DNA from: Streptomyces sp. DH41
Lineage (GTDB): Bacteria; Actinomycetota; Actinomycetes; Streptomycetales; Streptomycetaceae
Length of the DNA stretch: 64,000 nt
Assembly (NCBI RefSeq): GCF_029813785.1
Contig: NZ_JARVKY010000007.1
Coordinates: 248,001-312,000, forward strand
Direction: 5' to 3'
Under the pieces are notes generated by a model, which ran no database searches, was not told the origin of the DNA, and worked only from the letters and a program-made list of their open reading frames with translations. Positions within the stretch are counted from its first letter, which is position 1. Each line of letters begins with the position of its first letter. Shown one piece after another: positions 42,221-50,143 of the stretch. The translations under genes and the position numbers were made by a program.

Positions 42221-43665
42221 CCGGGGGAGGCGCGGTACCCGAGGACGACGCCATGACCGAGGGAGGCGGCGCTGTCTCCAAGGACAACGATCCGGTCGCG
42301 CACGGCGCCGCACGCAGGGGCGGCACCGCCTCCCGGCTGGACGCCGTGCTCGGGTGCGATGCCGTGCCCCGGGGCGAGGCCCTGCCCCGAAGCGGCGGCG
42401 TCGCCCGAGGAGACGCCGTGCCCCGGGGTGCCGACCCCAGAGGTGGGGACGCGGCCCGGCGCGGTGATCAGGGCGGGGACGACGGGCCCGGCGACGGCGG
42501 CGACGAGGTGCCGGGCGGGCAGCCGGACGACGAGTCGCTCGGCCGGGTCTTCCTCACCCGGGTGCTCGAGCCCGGAGACGAGACCGGCGGGCGGTGGGTG
42601 CGGGAGCGCGGCGTCGCGGAGGTGGTGCGGAGGCTGCGCGAAGGCGGCCGGGCCCTGCCGGGGGTGAGCGAGAAGCGGTGGGCCGGGCTGTGTGCCCGGG
42701 CGGGCCGGGCCGAGCCGCGCCGGGACCTCGCCGTCGCCCGGGCCGCGGGGGTGCGGTTCGTCGCCCCCGGGGCGGCCGAGTGGCCGCGGCAGCTCGACGA
42801 CCTCGGGGACGCCAGGCCCCTCGGCCTGTGGGTGCGCGGCGGGCCCAGTCTGCGCATGTGGGCGCTGAGGTCAGTGGCCGTGGTCGGCGCCCGGGCCTGC
42901 ACCGACTACGGCGCCCACATGGCGGCCACCCTCGCCGCCGGACTCGCCGAACGCGGCTGGGTCGTCGTGTCCGGCGGCGCCTACGGGGTCGACGGCGCCG
43001 CGCACCGGGGCGCCCTGGGCGCGGGCGGCGCCACCGCCGCCGTCCTCGCCTGCGGCGTGGACCGCCCCTACCCGCCCGGGCACACCGGGCTGATCACCCG
43101 GATCGCGGAACAGGGACTCGTCGTCGGGGAGCTGCCACCGGGCGATCACCCGACGCCGAGCAGGTTCATCCTGCGCAACCGTGTGATCGCCGCGCTCACC
43201 CGGGGCACCGTGGTCGTCGAGGCCGCCTACCGCAGCGGCTCGCTGGTCACGGCACGGGCCGCCCAGCGCCTGGGCCGGCACACGATGGGCGTGCCCGGAC
43301 CGGCCACCAGCGCCCTGTCGGCGGGGGTGCACGAGCTGCTGCGCGGCGACGCGGTGCTCGTCAACGACGCCGCCGAGGTCGTCGAACTGGTCGGCGACAT
43401 GGGCGAGCTGCCCCCGGACCGGCGCGGGCCGGTGCTCCCCACCGACCTGCTGGAACCCCGCACCCGCCAGGTGCTGGCCGGGCTCCCCGCACGCGGAGCG
43501 GCGGTGGCGGCCGAGGTGGCGCGCCGCGCACAGACCACGCAGGACGACGCGATCGCGAGACTGTACGAGCTTCGAGCGCTTGGTTACGTCGAACGACACG
43601 GCGACGGCTGGAAGTTGACACGCCAGATGATGATGTCCGTCCGCGATGGCCGCGCTCCGTACTGA
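42217..43665 (+). CDS. dprA: DNA processing protein DprA
   Basis: 482 residues from the GTG overlapping the comM stop (an ATG at 42253 is possible). DprA binds single-stranded DNA and loads RecA; in non-competent actinobacteria its role is unclear. The Rossmann-fold core has SVAVVGARACTDYG, GWVVVSGGAYGVDGAAHRGAL, and VVVEAAYRSGSLVTARAAQ. A C-terminal winged helix follows. The first roughly 110 residues are a low-complexity Gly/Asp/Arg-rich extension with degenerate repeats (GDAVPRG, GEALPRS, GGVARGD), absent from typical DprA. Confidence 0.92.
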   Translation: MTGGGAVPEDDAMTEGGGAVSKDNDPVAHGAARRGGTASRLDAVLGCDAVPRGEALPRSGGVARGDAVPRGADPRGGDAARRGDQGGDDGPGDGGDEVPGGQPDDESLGRVFLTRVLEPGDETGGRWVRERGVAEVVRRLREGGRALPGVSEKRWAGLCARAGRAEPRRDLAVARAAGVRFVAPGAAEWPRQLDDLGDARPLGLWVRGGPSLRMWALRSVAVVGARACTDYGAHMAATLAAGLAERGWVVVSGGAYGVDGAAHRGALGAGGATAAVLACGVDRPYPPGHTGLITRIAEQGLVVGELPPGDHPTPSRFILRNRVIAALTRGTVVVEAAYRSGSLVTARAAQRLGRHTMGVPGPATSALSAGVHELLRGDAVLVNDAAEVVELVGDMGELPPDRRGPVLPTDLLEPRTRQVLAGLPARGAAVAAEVARRAQTTQDDAIARLYELRALGYVERHGDGWKLTRQMMMSVRDGRAPY

Positions 43666-43719
43666 CTCAGCGTGTTCGGCCGTCCGGGGGAACCCCGACG
43701 CCCTTGGGAACAGTGGCAG

Positions 43720-43747
43720 TTGAGGTATTCGAGTGATCACGTAGAGC
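43720..43747 (+). promoter_or_regulatory. Candidate whiG promoter
   Basis: TTGAGG (43720-43725) and TAGAGC (43742-43747) are spaced by 16 bases in the 259-base gap before whiG. The leader would be about 170 bases. Sequence-based inference only. Confidence 0.35.
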
Positions 43748-43924
43748 GATCATCGCGCCCCCTGTGGAGCGTTCAGCGGAACGTATCTGCGTACGGTCCC
43801 GCCTCGCTCTTCGCACACCGCGACAGTCCAGTCACGCTACGCTCACGAGGACCCCCACGTAGACAGCAGACCGGCGGCCTCATCCAGGCACACCACATCA
43901 CGGCAGAACGGCACAAGGCGACGA

Positions 43925-44767
43925 ATGCCCCAGCACACCTCCGGGTCCGACCGGGCGGCGCTCCCCCCAGCCGCCCGCGACGGTGGCAGCGTGCGACCGC
44001 CCGCCCCCTCGACGCTCGACGAGCTGTGGCGGTCGTACAAGGCGACGGGGGACGAGCGGCTGCGGGAACAGCTGATCCTGCACTACTCGCCCCTGGTGAA
44101 ATACGTGGCGGGCCGGGTGAGCGTGGGACTGCCACCCAACGTCGAGCAGGCGGACTTCGTCTCCTCGGGTGTGTTCGGGCTGATCGACGCGATCGAGAAG
44201 TTCGACATCGACCGGGAGATCAAGTTCGAGACGTACGCGATCACCCGGATCCGGGGCGCGATGATCGACGAGCTGCGGGCGCTGGACTGGATCCCGCGTT
44301 CGGTCCGGCAGAAGGCGCGGAACGTGGAGCGCGCGTACGCGACGCTGGAGGCACGGCTGCGCCGCACCCCCTCGGAGAGCGAGGTGGCCGGCGAGATGGG
44401 GATCGCGGTGGAGGACCTCCACGCGGTGTTCAGTCAGTTGTCGCTGGCCAACGTGGTGGCGCTGGAGGAGCTGCTGCACGCCGGGGGCGAGGGCGGCGGC
44501 CGGCTCAGTCTCATGGACACGCTGGAGGACACCGCCGCCGACAATCCGGTGGAGGTCGCCGAGGACCGGGAACTGCGGCGGTTCCTGGCGCGCGCCATCA
44601 ACACGCTGCCCGAGCGGGAGAAGACCGTCGTCACGCTGTACTACTACGAGGGCCTCACACTCGCCGAGATCGGGAACGTGCTGGGTGTGACGGAGAGCCG
44701 GGTCAGTCAGATTCACACCAAGTCGGTGTTGCAGCTGCGGGCGAAGCTGGCGAGTTTTGGCCGCTGA
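43925..44767 (+). CDS. whiG: RNA polymerase sigma factor WhiG
   Basis: 280-residue FliA-type sigma factor that commits aerial hyphae to sporulation; it activates whiH and whiI and is held by the anti-sigma RsiG. Region 2 is YSPLVKYVAGRVSVGLPPNV...DFVSSGVFGLIDAIEKFD, then KFETYAITRIRGAMIDELRA. Region 4 ends with LTLAEIGNVLGVTESRVSQI, the helix-turn-helix. The Pro-rich N-terminus and MPQHTSGSDRAA start match my memory of S. coelicolor WhiG. Confidence 0.96.
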   Translation: MPQHTSGSDRAALPPAARDGGSVRPPAPSTLDELWRSYKATGDERLREQLILHYSPLVKYVAGRVSVGLPPNVEQADFVSSGVFGLIDAIEKFDIDREIKFETYAITRIRGAMIDELRALDWIPRSVRQKARNVERAYATLEARLRRTPSESEVAGEMGIAVEDLHAVFSQLSLANVVALEELLHAGGEGGGRLSLMDTLEDTAADNPVEVAEDRELRRFLARAINTLPEREKTVVTLYYYEGLTLAEIGNVLGVTESRVSQIHTKSVLQLRAKLASFGR

Positions 44768-44859
44768 CCTGGCGTTATGGCACATGCTCGGTCCCACTGG
44801 TGACTCTGTCGGCCTACGTGCGGTCGGGTGAGTGACTCCCGTCCGGGGCGGTGCGTCCG

Positions 44860-44874
44860 TAAAGTGGTGACGTG
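44860..44874 (+). promoter_or_regulatory. Candidate -10 for a leaderless tetR mRNA
   Basis: TAAAGT (44860-44865) lies exactly six bases before the GTG at 44872, with no clear ribosome-binding site between. This places the transcription start at the start codon. Confidence 0.35.
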
Positions 44875-45453
44875 CCAAGGATTCGAGCGGCCTCCGTGGC
44901 CGAGCACCGGTCGATGCAGCGTGCCGCCCTGCTGGACGCGGCACGCTCCCTGTTGTCCGACGGCGGGACGGAAGCGCTGACCTTCCCCGCCCTCGCCGAA
45001 CGGACGGGCCTGGCCCGGTCGTCCGTCTACGAGTACTTCCGGTCGCGGGCAGCGGTCGTCGAGGAGCTGTGTGCCGTCGACTTCCCGGTCTGGGCCGCGG
45101 AGGTCGAGGCGGCGATGGAGCGCGAGGCGACCCCCGGGGCCAAGGTCGAGGCGTATGTGCGCAAGCAGCTCGATCTGGTCGGGGACCGGCGGCACCGGGC
45201 CGTCGTGGCCATCTCCGCGAGCGAGCTCGACGCCGGCGCGCGGGAGAAGATCCGGGCGGCGCACGGCGGGCTGATCGCGATGATCGTCGAGGCGCTGGGC
45301 GAGATGGGGCACGCCCAGCCGCGGCTGGCGGCGATGCTGCTCCAGGGAGTCGTGGACGCGGCCGTGCGGCGGATCGAGCTGGGCGCGGCGGAGGAGCCGA
45401 CGGCCGTCACGGAGGCGGCGGTCTCCATGGCGTTGCGGGGCGTGCGGGGCTGA
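44872..45453 (+). CDS. TetR-family transcriptional regulator
   Basis: 193 residues from a GTG start. The N-terminal helix-turn-helix is typical (ALLDAARSLLSDGGTEALTF, then LAERTGLARSSVYEYFRSRA). The C-terminal ligand domain is helical and not diagnostic. Its 3' end overlaps the convergent M23 peptidase gene by 47 bases. No target gene is obvious. Confidence 0.9.
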   Translation: MPRIRAASVAEHRSMQRAALLDAARSLLSDGGTEALTFPALAERTGLARSSVYEYFRSRAAVVEELCAVDFPVWAAEVEAAMEREATPGAKVEAYVRKQLDLVGDRRHRAVVAISASELDAGAREKIRAAHGGLIAMIVEALGEMGHAQPRLAAMLLQGVVDAAVRRIELGAAEEPTAVTEAAVSMALRGVRG

Positions 45454-46234
45454 TCGCCCGGTCGGGCGAAGCCCTGGGATCACGGCCGCTCACGGAGGTG
45501 TCCCCGGCTGTCAGGGCACCGGCCCGGTCGCCTGTGCTCGCGGCGGGCAGGGGGACGCCCAGGACCGGCAGCAACCTCGACGGGCCACCGGCGAGCAGCC
45601 AGGGTGGGAGCACCGACAGGGGGTTCAGGTAGACGTCGCCCCGCAGCAGGCCCCAGTGCAGGCAGGCCGCGCAGTGGGAGCCCGTCGGTTCCACCGTGCC
45701 GAGCACCTCGCCCGCCGCCACCTCGTCGCCCTTCCGCACGGACACCTCGACCGGCTCGTACGTCGTCCGCAGCGGCGGGTCACCCGTTCCCGTCAGCTCC
45801 AGCGAGACGACGCCCCGCCCCGCCACCCGCCCCGCGAACGACACCCTCCCCGCCGCCACCGCCCGTACCGGGGCACCGGCCACCGCGGCGAGGTCCACGC
45901 CGCGGTGGCCCGGGCCGTACGGGGTCGCCGGAGGCTCCCAGCCCCGTAGGACCGGGGGCCGGGTGCCGACCGGCCAGTGGCGGGCCACCGTCGGCACCCC
46001 CGGGCCCGGGACCGGCCCGGCGTCCGCCGCCACCACCGGCCCCGGGACCGGCCCGGCGTCCGCCGCCACCACCGCCCCCGCCTCCGCCGTCGCCACCGGC
46101 GTCGACACGGCCGACAGAGTCGGCGCGGTCGCCGGACCCGACACGGTCGGCGTCGGTCGCGGCGGTCCCGGGGCCAGGACGGCCAGCAGCAGAACCACCC
46201 ACGTACACGCACTCGCACAACGCCTCGCTCGCAT
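45407..46234 (-). CDS. M23-family (LytM-like) peptidase
   Basis: 275 residues from the ATG at 46234 (a longer reading starts at 46291). The basic N-terminus and hydrophobic CTWVVLLLAVLAPG form a signal peptide or anchor. A 12-residue segment, VVAADAGPVPGP, is repeated in tandem (36-bp duplication near 46006-46077). The M23 domain has YGPGHRGVDLAAVAGAPVRA (zinc-site H and D) and CLHWGLLRGDVYL. The first His of the usual HxH is Cys, so zinc binding or activity may be altered. M23 enzymes cleave peptidoglycan cross-bridges or activate amidases. Confidence 0.85.
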   Translation of the reverse strand: MRARRCASACTWVVLLLAVLAPGPPRPTPTVSGPATAPTLSAVSTPVATAEAGAVVAADAGPVPGPVVAADAGPVPGPGVPTVARHWPVGTRPPVLRGWEPPATPYGPGHRGVDLAAVAGAPVRAVAAGRVSFAGRVAGRGVVSLELTGTGDPPLRTTYEPVEVSVRKGDEVAAGEVLGTVEPTGSHCAACLHWGLLRGDVYLNPLSVLPPWLLAGGPSRLLPVLGVPLPAASTGDRAGALTAGDTSVSGRDPRASPDRAISPARPATPWRPPPP

Positions 46235-46330
46235 GCGAGAACCGTCCCGCACCAGTACCGATCGCGCCCGGACCTGTGCACTGTTCCCCACTTGTGGACA
46301 GCCGCGTCACCCGGTACCCCGCGGGTCCCG

Positions 46331-46336
46331 TACACT
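46331..46336 (+). promoter_or_regulatory. Candidate rpsB -10 element
   Basis: TACACT at 46331-46336 is a good -10 in the 270-base gap before rpsB; no matching -35 is clear. A near-consensus DnaA box in reverse (TGTGGACAG) lies at 46293-46301. The transcript would have a leader of about 160 bases. Confidence 0.35.
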
Positions 46337-46504
46337 TCTGATGGCGATCCGGGTCACCGGGTCGACTTCGCACGCCCCGACACGAGGCCCGTCCAGGCTG
46401 GTGTCAGCGCCCCTCGGTCCTTTGCGGCAGGCGCATCGCGGGCGTCAGGCGCGGAAGCCGTCCGGTTTGCGCGGCACAACCGAGAAACTCGAGGAGATAC
46501 GGCC

Positions 46505-47446
46505 ATGGCCGTCGTCACGATGCGGGAGCTGCTGGAAAGCGGCGTCCACTTCGGTCACCAGACCCGTCGTTGGAACCCGAAGATGAAGCGGTTCATCTTC
46601 ACGGAGCGCAACGGCATCTACATCATCGACCTGCTCCAGTCGCTGTCGTACATCGACCGCGCCTACGAGTTCGTCAAGGAGACCGTCGCCCACGGCGGCA
46701 CGGTCATGTTCGTCGGCACGAAGAAGCAGGCGCAGGAGGCCATCGCCGAGCAGGCCACCCGCGTCGGCATGCCCTACGTCAACCAGCGCTGGCTGGGCGG
46801 CATGCTCACCAACTTCTCGACCGTCTACAAGCGCCTTCAGCGCCTGAAGGAGCTCGAGCAGATCGACTTCGAGGACGTGGCCGCCTCCGGCCTCACCAAG
46901 AAGGAGCTGCTCGTCCTCTCCCGCGAGAAGGCCAAGCTGGAGAAGACCCTCGGCGGTATCCGCGAGATGTCCAAGGTGCCCAGCGCCGTCTGGATCGTGG
47001 ACACCAAGAAGGAGCACATCGCGGTCGGCGAGGCCCGGAAGCTCAACATCCCGGTCGTCGCCATCCTCGACACCAACTGCGACCCCGACGAGGTCGACTA
47101 CAAGATCCCGGGCAACGACGACGCGATCCGCTCCGTCACCCTGCTCACCCGCGTGATCGCCGACGCCGTCGCCGAGGGCCTCATCGCCCGCTCCGGCGCC
47201 GCTGCCGGTGACAAGGGTGACAAGGCCGCCGGTGAGCCGCTCGCCGCGTGGGAGCGCGACCTGCTCGAGGGTGAGAAGGCCGAGAAGAAGGCCGACGCCG
47301 AGACCGCCGAGAAGCCCGCCGAGGCTCCGGCTGCCGAGGCCGCCCCCGCCGAGGAGGCCCCCGCCGCCGAGGCCGCGGCCACCGAGGCTCCGGCCGAAGA
47401 GGCGCCCGCCGCCGAGGCTCCGGCCGCCGAGGGCGAGCAGGCCTGA
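46505..47446 (+). CDS. rpsB: 30S ribosomal protein S2
   Basis: 313-residue S2, beginning MAVVTMRELLESGVHFGHQT and containing NGIYIIDLLQSL, FVGTKKQAQEAI, NQRWLGGMLTNFSTV and the nucleotide-domain-like region AVWIVDTKKEHIAVGEARKL. About 70 residues longer than the E. coli protein because of a C-terminal Ala/Glu/Pro repeat tail (about 255-313). It heads rpsB-tsf, followed by a strong intergenic hairpin. Confidence 0.97.
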   Translation: MAVVTMRELLESGVHFGHQTRRWNPKMKRFIFTERNGIYIIDLLQSLSYIDRAYEFVKETVAHGGTVMFVGTKKQAQEAIAEQATRVGMPYVNQRWLGGMLTNFSTVYKRLQRLKELEQIDFEDVAASGLTKKELLVLSREKAKLEKTLGGIREMSKVPSAVWIVDTKKEHIAVGEARKLNIPVVAILDTNCDPDEVDYKIPGNDDAIRSVTLLTRVIADAVAEGLIARSGAAAGDKGDKAAGEPLAAWERDLLEGEKAEKKADAETAEKPAEAPAAEAAPAEEAPAAEAAATEAPAEEAPAAEAPAAEGEQA

Positions 47447-47463
47447 CCGTCCCGACGGCGTCG

Positions 47464-47500
47464 ACGGCGGGAGCGGTGACATCGAAACCGCTCCCGCCGT
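47464..47500 (+). terminator. Attenuator-like hairpin between rpsB and tsf
   Basis: Perfect 14-bp stem (47464-47477 with 47487-47500) with a 9-base loop directly after the rpsB stop. It may reduce read-through to tsf or protect the rpsB 3' end. Confidence 0.8.
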
Positions 47501-47523
47501 TCACCCGTAGGTCGGTGGAAGGT

Positions 47524-47553
47524 CATGGACCTGCAGCTCCATGTAGGTCCGTG
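47524..47553 (+). other. Second hairpin in the tsf leader
   Basis: CATGGACCT (47524-47532) pairs with AGGTCCGTG (47545-47553) with one G-U pair and a 12-base loop. It lies 50 bases before the tsf ATG. Confidence 0.5.
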
Positions 47554-47602
47554 ATCCCGCAGATCTTCGATCTTCCAGACTTCCAGAAAGATTCACAGAC
47601 TC

Positions 47603-48439
47603 ATGGCGAACTACACCGCCGCCGACGTCAAGAAGCTTCGTGAGCTCACCGGCGCCGGCATGATGGACTGCAAGAAGGCGCTGGACGAGGCCGAGGGCAA
47701 CGTCGAGAAGGCCGTCGAGGCGCTCCGCATCAAGGGTCAGAAGGGCGTCGCCAAGCGCGAGGGCCGCTCTGCCGAGAACGGCGCGGTCGTCTCGATCATC
47801 GCCGACGACAACACCTCGGGTGTCCTCGTCGAGCTGAAGTGCGAGACGGACTTCGTCGCCAAGGGCGACAAGTTCCAGAACGTCGCCAAGGCCATCGCCG
47901 AGCACGTCGCCAAGGCCGCCCCGGCCGACATCGAGGCGCTGCTCGCGTCCGAGATCGAGCCCGGCAAGACCGTCCAGGCGTTCGTGGACGAGGCCAACGC
48001 CAACCTCGGCGAGAAGATCGTCCTGGACCGCTTCGCGCAGTTCTCCGGCGGCTTCGTGACCGCGTACATGCACCGCACGATGCCCGACCTGCCCCCGCAG
48101 ATCGGTGTCCTCGTCGAGCTGGACAAGCCGAACGCCGAGCTGGCCAAGGGTGTCGCCCAGCACATCGCCGCCTTCGCGCCGAAGTACCTCTCCAAGGAGG
48201 ACGTCCCGGCCGAGGTCGTCGAGTCCGAGCGCCGCGTCGCCGAGGAGACCACCCGCGCCGAGGGCAAGCCCGAGGCCGCCCTGCCGAAGATCGTCGAGGG
48301 TCGCCTCAACGGCTTCTTCAAGGACGCCACGCTGCTGGGCCAGCCCTACGCGCTCGACAACAAGAAGTCCGTCCAGAAGGTTCTGGACGAGGCCGGTGTC
48401 TCCCTGAAGCGCTTCTCGCGCATCAAGGTCGGCATCTGA
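47603..48439 (+). CDS. tsf: Elongation factor Ts
   Basis: 278-residue guanine-nucleotide exchange factor for EF-Tu. The N-terminal UBA-like module VKKLRELTGAGMMDCKKALD is conserved, then ELKCETDFVAKGDKF, which contains the TDFV motif contacting EF-Tu, and two core subdomains. Length is normal for actinobacteria. It is separated from rpsB by hairpins and from pyrH by another. Confidence 0.97.
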   Translation: MANYTAADVKKLRELTGAGMMDCKKALDEAEGNVEKAVEALRIKGQKGVAKREGRSAENGAVVSIIADDNTSGVLVELKCETDFVAKGDKFQNVAKAIAEHVAKAAPADIEALLASEIEPGKTVQAFVDEANANLGEKIVLDRFAQFSGGFVTAYMHRTMPDLPPQIGVLVELDKPNAELAKGVAQHIAAFAPKYLSKEDVPAEVVESERRVAEETTRAEGKPEAALPKIVEGRLNGFFKDATLLGQPYALDNKKSVQKVLDEAGVSLKRFSRIKVGI

Positions 48440-48550
48440 GTCCGTACCGCGACGGACGTGCGACCCCGGTAGGGTCGACAGCAGTCGTCGGCGCCGTTCG
48501 CGCATGCCGTCGGGCACGCGCGTGTGGCGCCGGGCGACAGCAGATCTGAC

Positions 48551-48608
48551 GAGGAGGCCATTGCCGCGTATGGGATGCGAATCACGCCCCACCGGCAATG
48601 GCCTTCTT
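48551..48608 (+). other. Long-loop inverted repeat between tsf and pyrH
   Basis: AGGCCATTGCCG (48555-48566) is perfectly complementary to CGGCAATGGCCT (48593-48604); G-U and further pairs extend the stem to 16 bp. The loop is 26 bases, and the 3' side runs into TCTTCG. It could be a terminator or attenuator ahead of pyrH, 35 bases before the start codon. Confidence 0.7.
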
Positions 48609-48642
48609 CGTGTGTGACCCACGTAAAAGAGGCGAGATCTCC

Positions 48643-49404
48643 ATGACCACCACCAAGGCCGAGAAGAGCGACGACGGCAAAGTACGCGGCCGTTTCATGC
48701 TGAAGCTGTCCGGAGAGGCCTTCTCCGGCGGTGGGGGCCTGGGCGTCGACCCCGACGTGGTGCACGCCATCGCCCGCGAGATCGCGGCCGTCGTCCGGGA
48801 CGGCGCACAGGTCGCGATCGTCATCGGCGGCGGCAACTTCTTCCGTGGCGCCGAGCTGCAGGTACGCGGCATGGACCGCGCCCGCTCCGACTACATGGGC
48901 ATGCTCGGCACCGTGATGAACTGCCTGGCCCTCCAGGACTTCCTGGAGAAGGAGGGCGTCGACTGCCGCGTGCAGACCGCCATCACCATGGGCCAGGTCG
49001 CCGAGCCGTACATCCCGCTGCGCGCCGTGCGCCACCTGGAGAAGGGCCGCGTGGTCATCTTCGGCGCCGGCATGGGCATGCCCTACTTCTCCACCGACAC
49101 CACCGCCGCCCAGCGCGCCCTCGAGATCGACGCCGAGGCCCTGCTCATGGGCAAGAACGGCGTGGACGGGGTCTACGACTCCGACCCGAAGACCAACCCG
49201 GACGCCGTGAAGTTCGACGCGCTCGGCTACGGCGAGGTCATCACCCGTGACCTGAAGGTCGCCGACGCGACGGCCGTCACGCTCTGCCGCGACAACAGCC
49301 TCCCGATCGTGGTCTTCGAGCTCCTGAAGGAGGGCAATATCGCCCGCGCCGTCAAGGGTGAGAAGATCGGCACGCTTGTGGGTGACCAAGGCAGCCGGGA
49401 CTGA
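48643..49404 (+). CDS. pyrH: UMP kinase
   Basis: 253-residue amino-acid-kinase-fold enzyme phosphorylating UMP to UDP. Conserved parts: GRFMLKLSGEAFSG, AIVIGGGNFFRG, RARSDYMGMLGTVMNCLALQ, PYFSTDTTAAQRALEI and LMGKNGVDGVYDSDP. ATG 48643 follows AGAGGCGAG; an in-frame ATG at 48598 lies inside the upstream hairpin and is less likely. frr follows. Confidence 0.96.
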   Translation: MTTTKAEKSDDGKVRGRFMLKLSGEAFSGGGGLGVDPDVVHAIAREIAAVVRDGAQVAIVIGGGNFFRGAELQVRGMDRARSDYMGMLGTVMNCLALQDFLEKEGVDCRVQTAITMGQVAEPYIPLRAVRHLEKGRVVIFGAGMGMPYFSTDTTAAQRALEIDAEALLMGKNGVDGVYDSDPKTNPDAVKFDALGYGEVITRDLKVADATAVTLCRDNSLPIVVFELLKEGNIARAVKGEKIGTLVGDQGSRD

Positions 49405-49585
49405 CCGGCGAACCACCCCCCGTCCGCGGACGCCACCTGTCCGGGGGACGGACGGGACGGGGCCGGACCGGGGGATGGACAATGTCCCGACGGTCGGGAA
49501 CCGTGCAGGAAGAACGCGACGCAGCCGGCCGCCGCCCCGACAGGGGACCGCAGCCGGGCCTACTCAAGACACGCAGGAGCAAGTG

Positions 49586-50143
49586 GTGATCGAAGAGACC
49601 CTCCTCGAGGCCGAGGAGAAGATGGAGAAGGCCGTCGTGGTCGCCAAGGAGGACTTCGCCGCGATCCGCACCGGCCGTGCGCACCCGGCGATGTTCAACA
49701 AGATCGTGGCCGACTACTACGGCGCGCTGACGCCGATCAACCAGCTGGCCTCGTTCTCCGTGCCCGAGCCGCGCATGGCCGTGGTGACCCCCTTCGACAA
49801 GAGCGCCCTGCGCAACATCGAACAGGCGATCCGCGACTCCGACCTGGGCGTCAACCCGAGCAACGACGGAAACATCATCCGGGTGGTGTTCCCCGAGCTC
49901 ACTGAGGAGCGCCGCCGCGACTACATCAAGGTCGCCAAGAGCAAGGCCGAGGACGCCAAGGTCTCCATCCGCTCCGTGCGCCGCAAGGCCAAGGACACCA
50001 TCGACAAGATGGTCAAGGACGGCGACGTCGGCGAGGACGAGGGCCGCCGTGCGGAGAAGGAACTCGACGACACCACCGCCAAGTACGTCGCCCAGGTGGA
50101 CGAGCTCCTGAAGCACAAGGAAGCGGAGCTGCTCGAGGTCTGA
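49586..50143 (+). CDS. frr: Ribosome recycling factor
   Basis: 185-residue tRNA-mimic that with EF-G splits post-termination ribosomes. The sequence IEETLLEAEEKMEKAVVVAK...IRTGRAHPAMFNKIVADYYG...EERRRDYIKVAKSKAEDAKV is a full-length match to the family. GTG 49586 (preceded by an adjacent in-frame GTG at 49583) follows GCAGGAGC. A short inverted repeat TCCCGAC-G-GTCGGGA lies at 49489-49503 in the leader. Its stop overlaps the cdsA ATG. Confidence 0.96.
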   Translation: MIEETLLEAEEKMEKAVVVAKEDFAAIRTGRAHPAMFNKIVADYYGALTPINQLASFSVPEPRMAVVTPFDKSALRNIEQAIRDSDLGVNPSNDGNIIRVVFPELTEERRRDYIKVAKSKAEDAKVSIRSVRRKAKDTIDKMVKDGDVGEDEGRRAEKELDDTTAKYVAQVDELLKHKEAELLEV

